DNA from: Tubiluchus corallicola
Lineage: Eukaryota > Priapulida > Priapulimorpha > Priapulimorphida > Tubiluchidae
Length of the DNA stretch: 47,901 nucleotides
Direction: 5' to 3'
Assembly: GCA_030141605.1 (NCBI GenBank)
Contig: JAQGDQ010000247.1
Span: forward strand, 285,501-333,401
Of this stretch, positions 1 through 47,901 are shown in pieces (position 1 is the first letter of the stretch; each line of letters begins with the position of its first letter). The translations under genes and the position numbers were made by a program. The notes beneath the pieces were generated by a model that did no database searches, was not told the DNA's origin, and saw nothing but the letters and a program-made list of their open reading frames with translations.

Positions 1-136
1 ATTAATAGGCCTACGTGTGTGTGACGTAATTTTTAAATCAAATCATAGCTGTGGTAAAGAATAAAGAAAAGCGCAGCTTTGGGCGATTGTTGCATAAAAT
101 CTTTTGTGGAACGTTTAAAATACGAGATCCTTCAAA
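1..136. other. 5' flank of first TMEM79-like gene
   Basis: This AT-rich stretch precedes the first start codon. It should hold the 5' UTR and perhaps the promoter, but I see no TATA box or other element I would defend. The window begins here, so further upstream sequence is not available. Confidence 0.3.
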
Positions 137-1391
137 ATGAGTCACCCGCCGTCCACTTTTGATCAGAAAGGGAAGGTATGCTAATTCAGTTTTTAGTATT
201 TAGCAAGAGCTAACTTTCAGGCAAGTTGCTCTCTTTCCATCAAAAGTTTAACATTTTATCACAATCTCGCACTCAACAACAGGTGTTACTACTAATGTTG
301 AATATTTGTGGCGGGACTGGAATCTTGCTTATCTAATACGCTATGATAAAACAATAATCATGTTCGAATAAGAATACGCCTTCTCTCCCGAGAGAAACTG
401 CCTAGACGCAGTTTTCCCACCAGTCCTGTATTCATTTATTAACCAGGTTTGGCACTGCTTAACTTAGGTCGTTAACCACAAATTGCGGTCACTCAGCTAG
501 TTCTCTCGTTGTTGCTCAACTTATTTATTAAAAGACTTTACCACTGACTATATTTTGCATTGGCTGTTAATGACTATCAATACATGCAATAAAATCATTA
601 TTCATTTTAGCTTTGGAATTTTCAAATGTGGTTCTTTTTATAATTCGGTGTAACGTTCTAAAAAAACTGGCAAAGGTGATCTCAAAGAGGATTAAGAAGA
701 CCGTTTCCTAGCAATTAGTGTTTATTTGTAAAAAATTACAAGAAGTCTTTAGAGAATGAATATATAAATACATATATTATATGTAAATAAACATTTGACA
801 TATTTGTGCAAAATGACCTCGATTTTAACATATTTGTTTTCGTATCACACAACACTACTGTTATTACTATTTAATTTGAATTTCAACTATCTGTTTGACT
901 TAAAAGATTGACAAAGCACAATTGCGAGGTCACCAATCCAATTCTTATTATATTATTAGCATCAATATTGCTTACTTTAGAAATAAATTCATGACTTTTG
1001 ATTATCGTGTTTAATGTACGACTTTATGCTTTGTGCACGACTGTCGCCCTTTGTCAGGTATTGAAGGGAATTGCAACAAGTCTGACTGTGCAGTTTACCA
1101 TCCTCTATGTGGGCTACTATTATTTACCAATACCTCTGCCGAATCTACCGACTGTTTATGACAGGTAGGTAGATCTATTGTATCACTGGATGCATGTTAT
1201 AATTAGTTTTAACCACATTAAAATTAAGTGTGACACAAATAATTAATGCACTTTAAATATGAGAGAACTCTCCTGAGACTTACCATCTTCAACAGGAATA
1301 AACGTTTAATGTCCTCTATAGTCTCAAAATAGATTATTTATTGTGTCTGTAATTTTCAGCCGATGAGGCCCGTTAGGGCAATATCTCCTGA

Positions 1392-1463
<72 letters not shown>

Positions 1464-3446
1464 AGGAAAGAAAGAAAGAAAGAAAGAAAGAATCTCTTTT
1501 GAGATTATAAAGGGCATTCAACGTTTTATTAAACGGAAATGCATCCCATTTACGGCAATTTAACTTATCGAATTGCTTAAATTACAATATGCTTTAACAC
1601 TATGTGCTTCCAGCTAAACATTGAATTAGATGAAATTCGTCAGCGTTACTGGGTTTTGACATTTTATGCAGGCTGTTATTCACTTTTCGTTTGGAGGCAC
1701 TTGAAGTGCTCACTCTGCTCCTTGGGGTGCATTATGTCGGGAGCTTACGGTTTAGTTCCATTGCAATTGATCCCACAGCTAAAGGTGCTGACAAGATTAC
1801 AGACGTGGCTGCGAGATGCTTGCAGAATACATTAGAACAGGTAAATTTGGCTACCTAGTTTATTTTGCACACCGGCTTTTATCACAGTGCAAATGGTCGG
1901 TTCTCACAAATATAATAGTTATGCATTTACACAGTACAAAGTGATAGAATACAGTCAACAGTTGATACGTTTTCACTAAGCCTATGTGCTTCTATAGTGT
2001 GAGTGAGTGAGTGTTACAATATTATTAAATCGACATATTTACATGCATCATACATTACAATCATTTTTACCGTTTTATGCATGACAAAACTGTAGACATA
2101 AAGTCAGCCATTTGGGGTTATAAGTGAATGTCTAATAAGGCGAAAAGATTTTTTAATATGTAGGCCTACACGTAGCAAAATTCATACTGATAATATCATA
2201 CATATAGTTATGAAGGGTATTGTTTTAGTCTTCGTTTCCGTTGTGTTATATTCATGCTCACGCCAGACGTTCTCAATTTCATGTTACAATGAATGCAGGT
2301 GGTGCTGATTTGCTGGTCCTTTCATTATAAGTAACTTAGATAGAAAATCTGCCAGATAACTGCTTCACCTGTCAATGCTAACACGTCCATATAAGAAGAG
2401 GTGCTAAGATGGTGAAACACCTATCCGCAAAAACGTTGAACCGGGAAGTATTGCTGATACGCAATGGTTTATACATATACATAACATACATAATCTTTAT
2501 TTAAAGTCGGGTGTACAACGGAAGAACAGTAGCAAAATAGGCTATTCATAACGACTAAAATATACTATGCTAAAAAATTTTGCTAAAATAGACATACAAT
2601 ATTACTCAAATTGATGAAAAAACAAAAATGAAAATGAGGTATTCTGCAAAATACAAAATAAGGTCATGCAAGCAAGGATAAAAGCAAGACAGTCACAAAT
2701 ATTTAAAAAGGTGAGCATCACTTAATTCTGAGAATATGAAAAGATTATATGGAGATAAAAAACACTAAAACTGATAATGGATCGAACCATCACAAAGTAG
2801 AATGGGGTGTGTGAAAATAAATGACATTTCTTCCACAGTACAATATCTTCACTGAGGTTCATTACTAGATTCAGAGTTTTTTATTTTCTTTGAAGCTGAG
2901 GCTTAGCTCACTGGCTTATCCCTATGCTCACTGTAAATAAGCCATAACAAGTTTATGTTGTTTTTGGCCTTTTACATTTCGCGTTAATCGCTCCTTCAAT
3001 AGGAGACTAAAGACTGTAGTAAATACTGCGAGCATGGCTGCAAACACAAACTTTATTCTAGGTAGTACCATTACTCTCACTCGGCCTATTCGAAAATTCT
3101 AATGACAGAAACGTAAACAAACATAATTTCTGCATGTCATCATGTACAGTTACACCTGTGTCTATTTCGAAATTAGTTGTTAACTTTGCTGTTACAGGTT
3201 ATTTTAAGTGCATTTGGAAAGCTGATTCTCTGCACATATCTGTCACAAGAATCAATGAAGCTCATACCACTCCTCGTGTTCGTCTTTCTCCTGGGACGTC
3301 TCACATTCTGGATTGGATATCTGAAATATCCACTGCATCGAGCTTTTGGATTCGCTACCACTTTCATGCCGATAAACGTCATCATTTTCTTATGTTGTTA
3401 TTATATGTTTACAGCGGGATTAGATTACGATGCCATCAAAGCTTAA
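137..3446 (+). CDS. TMEM79-like multi-pass membrane protein, tandem copy 1
   Basis: Four exons join in frame: 137-175, 1058-1164, 1672-1840 and 3198-3446 (39, 107, 169 and 249 nt; 187 residues). All introns are GT-AG. The ATG at 137 opens MSHPPST; exon 2 carries a hydrophobic segment and PLPNLPTVYDR; exon 3 carries LEALEVLTLLLGVHYVG and a short polar loop ending RCLQNTLEQ; exon 4 carries TYLSQESMKLIPLLVF, GRLTFWIGYL and a last hydrophobic stretch before a polar tail. I count about five membrane segments. Spacing and motifs (P-LPT before a helix, TYL-Q--KL-PLL, a GR--FW-like turn) match the membrane half of vertebrate TMEM79 (mattrin), a MAPEG-like protein. The roughly 200-residue cytosolic N-terminus of human TMEM79 is absent. 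Copy 2 at 5750-7923 has the same exon structure. Biochemical function is unknown; assignment is to family only, from remembered sequence. Confidence 0.85.
1390..1491 (+). repeat. (GAAA)n microsatellite
   Basis: About 25 tandem GAAA units with one interruption (GAAG near 1461) lie in intron 2 of TMEM79-like copy 1. Open frames read through it on both strands (Lys/Glu/Arg-rich or Phe/Leu/Ser-rich) are products of the repeat, not genes. Confidence 0.97.
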
Positions 3447-5749
3447 ACGATGAAAGGAAGTATTAATTAGACTCAAGTAATGTCAGCTAGTGTCAAGGAG
3501 TTTGTTCCAATTAATTGATATTAAAGCCATTCAAACTATCAATTACTGCCAAAAAGCATCGAATAACTAAAGAGTGTTAAGAAAAGTTTGTAAGTAGTCA
3601 CCTATTTTTTCATTGGCACCACTACAGCTACAGCTATTATCATCAGCATTTCTATTCAATCTCATAAATAAGAAGCAGAGTGTTTCTCCCAGGTTCTTCC
3701 TACTTGTAACACCTACAATATGCCAGTGTGGTTTAGGAACTGCTTTATTGTGTGTTAGATCGAGACAGTTATATCACAAAACTACTTGCTAAATCAAAGA
3801 ATGACAACAAACAGTAATGATTCGCTTTTTGCTTTTAAAAAAAATAATGTCATAGATTACCATCAATGAGAAGTACCATTGCAGAATTGTTATATCTTCA
3901 CCCAGCAGCTTGGTTATGTCTTGCTGATTGTTCTACTGTTTTGCTCTGTAGGGTAAGTAATCTTACTATCTCGTTCAGGCAGCTTCATTCTTTTTACCAC
4001 ATACTGAGTTATTTTGTATTACGTTTTGTTTGAGAAATATCCCCGTTTTGTTTGGGAGTTTTGACCTTTTGCCAGATCTCTCTCAACGGCAATAATCGAC
4101 GTATTATATACCTTAAAGACTAAAGGGAACATTACAATCATTAGCTTTACTATTACTACTTCCCCCCCACCATCACCATCATCACTACCAACAGCTTAAT
4201 ATTATTACCACTTAGTTCAACATCATCACTATAAGCAATGCCACTGCTAGCACCACTACTTTCCAGCTTCCAGTTAGTTCCATCACCACCACTTCCACCA
4301 TATCATCATTATTATCATCATCATCATCGTCATCATCATCATCACCATCATCACAATCATTCATCATATTTCTGTATCATCATCATCGTTGCTCTTGTCA
4401 TCCACATCATCATCGGCTTCGTCATCGTCGCATAAAATAAATGCTTGATGCTTTTTAGCACTCGATGATATTTAGACTTTTTGGTTGATGCTATTGACGC
4501 TTGAGTGTCATTTTATTGACTGGTGCCTTTGATACTCTTTGGTCATGCTTCTGGATGTCTTTTAACATATCTCGATAGTCTGATAGTCTAATACAGTTGA
4601 TAAAATAGTGATAACAACTTTTTAAAAATTATTTGTGTCTGCAAACCCACGTGAGTCTTGATTGTTTATAACTATATTGACATATTGTTTATAATGACAT
4701 GAAAAAGAGATAAATAAACAACGATGTTGCATTGAAGAATTATAGTTTTGCGCTTTATTTCGAGGAAAATATATAAAAACAAACCCTTGTTCTATAAAGA
4801 CAAGAAAAATTGTGCATCAAACAAGCAAACAATAGTAGTTATGACAATTAAGAAAACATTGTAGAATATACTGCAAAAAATTACAGTTTGCACCACTACA
4901 TTGTCCGTAATGGAAAACTTCTAATCAAATCTACTAAAAGGTAAATGCTCTTTGGGCAAAGAATTAAAATTTCTATTGACCAAAGAGTTCATCACAATTA
5001 TTACAGAAGTAATTTAGCTCATCACAATAACAGTAAATTGTCATTACTCATAATTATTTTCAGGGTATTAAGTACAAGTTTTCTAGACAAAATTAATAAC
5101 TTTGTTTAGCGCAAATAGCTCGCAGGGGAAACCAACGACAGTTTTTTTATGCATAATCAGATTTTTGAACCAGAAAGTTGGTCGCCTGGAATGGATATGC
5201 TTTTTAATGACTAATTTTAATTTAAGAAATGTAATACACATGAATGTGTAATTTTTTAAGCCCGACTCAAGCGGACCATGCCTGGAAGATTATCATGTTA
5301 TCGTCATACTGAAAAATTTAGTATCCATTACTTTTTGATGTCTTAATCTTACCTCTCAAGATAAGGATAAAATATTTTATTGACACAAGCAGTTATTATA
5401 TTGAAAAGACCTTGAACGCGCAAGCAAAGCTTTTGAGTTTGTATTGAACCTATGCTGCTTGGTACAAGGCCAGGGCAGGTATAACATACCTGTAGAGCTG
5501 CAGCTAGTGGTGCCTTGTAACATTTTAATCATTTTGATTTTTGTGTAAAGAAATCCATTAGTAATAGACCTACACTGGTTGTTATTCATTACACGTGCAG
5601 AAGTAAGGAACAAATGCATCACCAATAGTGGAATTATGTATACTCCCTCTGCTTGATTTTATGTTCACTTCGTCTGAAGAGTGAAGAGTTTTGACACACT
5701 GTTGAATATCAGACCACCCACCTGCAGAAGACGGCTCATACCTCAGAAA
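3447..5749. other. Intergenic spacer between the tandem TMEM79-like genes
   Basis: It begins with the 3' UTR of copy 1, with a candidate poly(A) signal ATTAAA at 3520-3525. The middle is a CAT/ATC-rich stretch. The last 100 or so bases are presumably the 5' UTR of copy 2. No coding exon was recognised. Confidence 0.5.
4141..4432 (+). repeat. Imperfect CAT/ATC trinucleotide-rich tract
   Basis: Many runs of CAT, CAC and ATC units occur here, densest at 4302-4360. A His-rich open frame across it is a by-product of the repeat. Confidence 0.85.
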
Positions 5750-7923
5750 ATGAGTAATCCACCTTCCACATCAGAACAGAAAATACGGGTGAGTTTTTTT
5801 ACAATGGATGACAGAGAAAAACCGCACTGTAATTAGATTATATATATTTCTTTATTCATACCTTAATTTTTACACTTTGAGTTAGTTAATTAAGTTAAAC
5901 TGAAAAAAACAACAACACCATTCACATAGACATACATATACATACAGGTTAGTGACGGTTAATGCAAAGATTTTTACACAGTATTCACATGCAGATACTA
6001 ATTGGTGGCTAAGTAACTTATGATTATTTTCATTTGCACATTATTTAGGCTTATGTCATACAAACCTTCGATCCCATATAAACACTCCAGGATCATATTA
6101 GCATAGACCATATTCTCATGCGTTAAATTAGCAACATGATGCTCCATATAGTTCAATTTCTTAAAATTAAAAATATCTAAACTATTCACATTATCAAAAC
6201 ACTCAAATGTCTTACATTAAATCCGATAATGCTCCTAGCACCACTGTTTTACAGTTTTACATAGATATTATACCATTTGGTTTGTAGATTTCAAACACCG
6301 CTCTATGAATCTCAGATTCCTTAGACATATGTGCCAGTTCGGAGGACACATAACAGGATTAGACCTATTTATGCTGAAATAATAATAGAAATTAATAGCA
6401 TTAATAGACTTTTGTGATTACTTGTAACATAAACAGTTGTATAACTGATCACCGGAATCAATTGGAATTGAGAAGTGGTGATGTCCTCATTTAGGTTCAT
6501 TAAGTGTTATGAAGCCAACTCCAGTATTATAGATGCAGTGTGCAATAAATGTATGCCAGTTATGTCATGCATCAAAAGTCGTTTAAACTCACACACACTA
6601 AAAAGTCTTAAGTTTATAAAAAAGATTGGCCAACGATCTACAGGCGTGGAGCTCCAGCTAAAGCCCATTTTTCCAAAATTATATAACTATAAAGACTTAT
6701 TCATAGCAGATACTTTCATGTTGGTGAACTGTACCAACATGAGCCAACTGTTAATAGATCGCGCCTTTATTAGATAATTGAATTAATTAGTAAGCAATAA
6801 CCAATACTAATCAATCCGTAGGTTCTAATAGCATTTATAGCGGGTTTTTCTTTGAATTCAGGTAGCTAAAGGCATAATAACGAGCTTTGTAGTACAAATG
6901 CTCGTACTTTATGTGGGATATCATTACGTGTCAATTCCTCTACCGAATCTTCCTACTGTCTTTGAGAGGTAAGAAATAACGCAGTAAATGTTTGAAACTA
7001 CGTTTTATTTGACATTTGCCATAATTACATGTATAAAGAAGACGGATTTTCCTTATGAATGAAAAAAATTTATTGGTCATCAGAAAATTTTGGGAACACT
7101 TATTCCGTAAATTACAAATTAAGAAGACCACAGTTACGAAAGCACATAATACTATGTACTGTAATTGTGCCGCTTGAGCCATTTTTTTATCTAAATATAT
7201 GTCTACCAAAGGCTCACAATAACCAGTTTGTTAAACAGAATTAATATTAATATTTTCTATATTTCTATTAATATTAAACAGAATTAGAATAATATTCTCT
7301 ATTGGCAGGCTGCTATTTACTCTGCGCTTAGAGGCTCTAGAAGTGCTCATTCTGCTCCTAGGGGTACATTATGTGGGACACCTACGCTTTACGTCCATTG
7401 CAATTGATCCCACAGCTAAAGGTGCTGATAGGGTTACAGACGTACCTGCGAGATGCTTGCAGAACACATTAGAACAGGTAAAAACTGTAATCAACACTGC
7501 TATAACAGAAAGCTATATCCACCTAACAAAGTAGAGAACTATTTACAACTATATTGCGGTTTTACTGTCCATCAATTCTTAACTAACTACTAGTAGTAGC
7601 AAAACTTATTTGCTTTCCTCTCTCTCTCTCCCTCTCTCGCATATAATTCATTATAGTACAGTTTAATGCTACAGGTTGTTTTAAGTGTGTTTGCAAAGCT
7701 GATTCTCTGCACATATCTGACACAAGAATCAATGAAGCTCATACCACTCCTCGTATTCCTCTTTCTCTTGGGACGTCTCGCATTCTGGATTGGATACCTG
7801 AAATATCCACTGCATCGAGCTTTTGGATTTGCTACCACTATAATGCCAACGTTCCTCACGTTGATGTACTGCTGCTACTGCATTATTGCTAAAGGTTTGG
7901 ATTACGATATCCTCAAAGCTTAA
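5750..7923 (+). CDS. TMEM79-like multi-pass membrane protein, tandem copy 2
   Basis: Four exons join in frame: 5750-5788, 6862-6968, 7309-7477 and 7675-7923, the same lengths and phases (0, 2, 0) as copy 1, giving 187 residues. It starts MSNPPST and keeps IPLPNLPTVFER, RLEALEVLILLLGVHYVG, RCLQNTLEQ, the TYL-QESMKLIPLLVF segment, GRLAFWIGYLKYPLHRAFGF and the tail GLDYD-LKA. Exons 3 and 4 are nearly identical to copy 1, while exon 2 and the end of the last membrane helix differ most. Introns are shorter than in copy 1, and they are not alignable by eye, so the duplication is not very recent. Both copies keep intact frames and splice sites, so both look functional. The family call rests on resemblance to the vertebrate TMEM79 membrane region. 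Confidence 0.87.
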
Positions 7924-8020
7924 TAATTCAGGTAGCAGCACTAGCTTATCAACTGGTTCAGTCAAGACGGATGGTACTACTAGTGCATTACACGTATTTT
8001 TCTGTATCACAAGTTGACTA

Positions 8021-8026
8021 AATAAA
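8021..8026 (+). terminator. Poly(A) signal of TMEM79-like copy 2
   Basis: AATAAA lies about 98 bases after the stop codon of copy 2, a usual distance for a short 3' UTR. Confidence 0.6.
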
Positions 8027-9043
8027 TCTATACTTGCAAAATTTTCATCTCGTTATTTTAACTGTTTTCGAAAAACACTTAATTCGCCATACATGACGTG
8101 TTTAGACATTGAAAGTGAAAAATATTCTTTTGGGACTTGAATCCAACTTAATTCGGGGGATTTAGAGTAAGCATCTGTCCTTAATATCAGATTTATCTTG
8201 TTACTAGCATACCTAATAATGATGATTTTTGATCAGAAAACAAAAGGGATGGTCATTATCAGTGAAAGTAGCTAAAACTATAATGCAAATCACAGTGACT
8301 GAGACTTAATCAACATCTACAAAAGTTAAGCAGTAGTAGACTCGACTAATAAATGGATGACTACCAAGAAAATAAATGGATGACCACCAAGAAAACTTTT
8401 GGGTGATTTTTTTCTACCATACAGCATGCAGACTTTTGCTCAGAAGTGGTACTGACAAGGAACAGCAGTGTCTAGTTTTTTTTTGCTGATGTCTAGTTTT
8501 CAGTGTCTAGTTTACCTGGTTTGATGATAGATTTATTTTAAGTCTGCCTTCCCAGTGTCTACAGTAGACGTAATGGGCAAAAGTTGATGATGCAAACATG
8601 TGGTTAGTTTAGAAACACATCTGTCGCTTCAGTTCTGATCCCAGATAATTATCACTGATAGGTACCTAGATTCCCGTCCTGGCACAACCATTCACTATAG
8701 GGCTCTGCTGCTGAGTTAAAATGTACGAATATAAGTTGACATACCTATTAATTATTTACACAGAGTTTTAGTTTTTCAATATTGTACCATTATTACTACA
8801 CAGGATTATCATTACGCAATGACTACTTGGTTTCTCACAGCAAACACTGCAGAAAACCATCTGGACCTAAACCTGACATTCACAATAGGGTTGGTTAAAC
8901 AGAAATGCAAACACTGCAGTGTTAGATGCAATCATTAAACAGTTCGACTCTCATACATTTTCATGAAAAGGTAAACAGGACTTTTTAACTGAAATAAACC
9001 AATAATTTAACAAACACAGATTAATATTTCAATTTAAATATGA
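8027..9043. other. Convergent intergenic region between TMEM79-like copy 2 and NF1
   Basis: The plus-strand gene ends just left and the minus-strand NF1 transcript should end just right. The gap holds a 23-bp direct repeat (8348-8394) and a copy of a dispersed repeat (8435-8620). No coding exon was seen. Confidence 0.55.
8435..8620 (+). repeat. Dispersed repeat, copy 1 (partner at 39375-39515)
   Basis: Shared blocks in the same order include TCAGAAGTG, CTGACAA, AGCAGTGTCTAGTTT, TTGCTG, TTTACCTG and ACGTAATGGGCA, with indels between. Same orientation as the second copy, which lies in an NF1 intron. Class unknown; probably an old short interspersed element or MITE. Confidence 0.55.
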
Positions 9044-10583
9044 TTTATTAGATAAATATACACAACTATATAAGCTAAAATTACTATTATTAGATAACAT
9101 TTTACAAATCTGAAATGTACAATACACAAATGATAATAAGCTCTAAAACCAACATCTAATACAAATTAATTAAACAAAACAATTTTACATTTTTTTGATT
9201 CACAAGGAGACGATTTCGTAGGAAAATAATGATGGATTTGTGACAGGACCTTTTCTTGTAATAAAATATTGGAATAGTGATATGTACAGTATCTGGTCTG
9301 AACACCACTGTCGCAAGTATTTTTAAAGCTTCTTGAATTATATCTCACTCTGCAGTCACAAATTTGTTTAGTTGGTAGGTGTGATATTTAGAGATTAGAT
9401 AGAAACATTTAATACCGACAAATAAGCATAGATTCTTGCAAATCTTCAGTCCCTAATCTGTAAAGTGTGAAAGAAGTTTCGTTTACAGAAAAAATGCCTA
9501 ATCTTTTTAATGAAACACAAATATTTCATGATAATAAAAACAAAACCCAAGATTTAAAACATTAACACACACACACACACACACAACAAGTTTAAACCAG
9601 AGCAAATAAATTTTGAATCTCAAATGTAATGACTAACATATCTGCGTCCGGTTATACTGATAGCTTGCAAAAATATAATCTACATCTTTAAAAGCAAGAA
9701 TATACCATAGAAAATCTCTCAAACAGTGAACATGATCAACGTCTAATATAAGCTGTACATATAAAGCATTGAGACGTGAAATTTTATAATTTATACACAA
9801 ACGGATGTCTGCAGGAAGACGTTCACAACAAGCAATATTAGCAAAATAGAGGCTAAAGTATTCTAAATGAAATATAATGTATGAACAAATGTGTATGTCT
9901 AGTTTGATAATTTTAAGCTTGATGTAACATCTTTAAAACAAATGCCAACAAAAAGTCACCTAATTAAGGTTCCCATAATATTATGAAGGCAGAAGGAGAG
10001 TTATTGACTATGATAGTGCAAAAACCCGTGACAAAATAACACCATCATCATCAGCAACACGATTTTCAACCGCCGCACATCGTAGATATGCTTGTGGCAT
10101 TGCGCAAATAACTACCTGTTTGTTATGGGAACGGGGCTTTTAGGGGGTATGCCCAAAAAGAGGTTCTCCTTAGACTATGAGAACTGTATAGACGAGTACG
10201 TAATGCTTGGACGTTCCATGAGTCGCATATTGTACTGCCAAGTTCAGTAAATTTCGAAATTTACAGGCAATAAAGGCTTCATGGATATTTTGTCCTACAG
10301 ACAACTAAATTTACAAGATACAAGCCAACATTATCTAACAATTACAGTAATTACTACACAAAAAAAAAATCTATAATTCTGACTGTACAACTTCATTTTG
10401 CAGCCAAGGGGCTAGCTTCCATATATATATAAAGTTCATACTACGCACAACACTATATACTCATCTGTACGATAAGCAAAAACCTTTCAGCAGTAGACTG
10501 ACCAGAATTAAAACCAAGATTTCTTTGCAATGCTCACACTCAACTCTTGACAATACACGATCCTTTACAGTAATAACTGCACC
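9044..10583 (-). other. Probable NF1 3' UTR with poly(A) signal
   Basis: On the minus strand AATAAA lies at 9049-9044, about 1.5 kb after the NF1 stop codon. The stretch between is AT-rich without plausible exons and includes a short (AC)n run near 9563-9585. The transcript end is inferred; earlier ATTAAA hexamers (near 9409 and 9507) could also be used. Confidence 0.45.
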
Positions 10584-47890
<37,307 letters not shown>

Positions 47891-47901
47891 CTACAAATAA
47901 A

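Noticed and set aside
1324-1563. Phe/Leu/Ser-rich and Lys/Glu-rich open frames
   Set aside because: Products of the GAAA tetranucleotide repeat.
4238-4435. His-rich small open frame
   Set aside because: Encoded by CAT/CAC repeats; no splice or start context beyond chance.
6475-6777. 100-residue open frame in intron 1 of TMEM79-like copy 2
   Set aside because: AT-rich, low complexity, no recognisable domain; sits inside an intron on the same strand without supporting exons.

Overview
This is a window of animal nuclear DNA. It is AT-rich (roughly two thirds A+T by eye), its genes are cut by many GT-AG introns, and it carries microsatellites and decayed DNA transposons. It reads as an intron-rich invertebrate with slowly evolving proteins, because the neurofibromin exons align almost exon by exon with the vertebrate gene. 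The species cannot be named from the sequence; a non-insect, non-nematode metazoan is the safest statement.

Layout. (1) 137-7923, plus strand: two tandem four-exon genes encode 187-residue, multi-pass membrane proteins resembling the C-terminal membrane region of TMEM79 (mattrin, a MAPEG-like family). Exon lengths and phases are identical in both copies, so one arose from the other by duplication. (2) 8027-9043: a tail-to-tail intergenic gap with a poly(A) signal on each side. (3) 9044-47890, minus strand: the 3' part of a neurofibromin (NF1) gene. I could place 43 consecutive coding exons, all in one open frame, giving 1973 residues and the stop codon. The 5' part (about 860 residues by comparison with human NF1) lies beyond the right edge. 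The visible protein holds the region before the GAP domain, the RasGAP-related domain with its arginine finger and FLR motif, the Sec14-PH module, the long HEAT-like part and the basic C-terminal tail.

Nested in NF1. The largest NF1 intron (19305-24635) holds a candidate three-exon gene on the opposite strand (21488-22833). All its introns are phase 0, a CRE-like and X-box-like cluster lies upstream, and I do not recognise the protein. It is the most interesting unexplained item. Other introns hold hAT-type elements (one with a perfect 8-bp target duplication), a broken hAT-type transposase gene, two copies of a PIF/Harbinger-like MITE whose ends carry the 13-mer AGGTCAAAGGTTA, tRNA-derived remnants, long foldbacks, a recent 401-bp tandem duplication and a roughly 380-bp GA/TC tract. 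One NF1 splice donor is itself part of a tandem triplication.

Function. Neurofibromin is a cytosolic and membrane-associated Ras GTPase-activating protein. The TMEM79-like pair are membrane proteins with no evident functional link to NF1. No CRISPR array, rRNA, intact tRNA or viral gene was seen.
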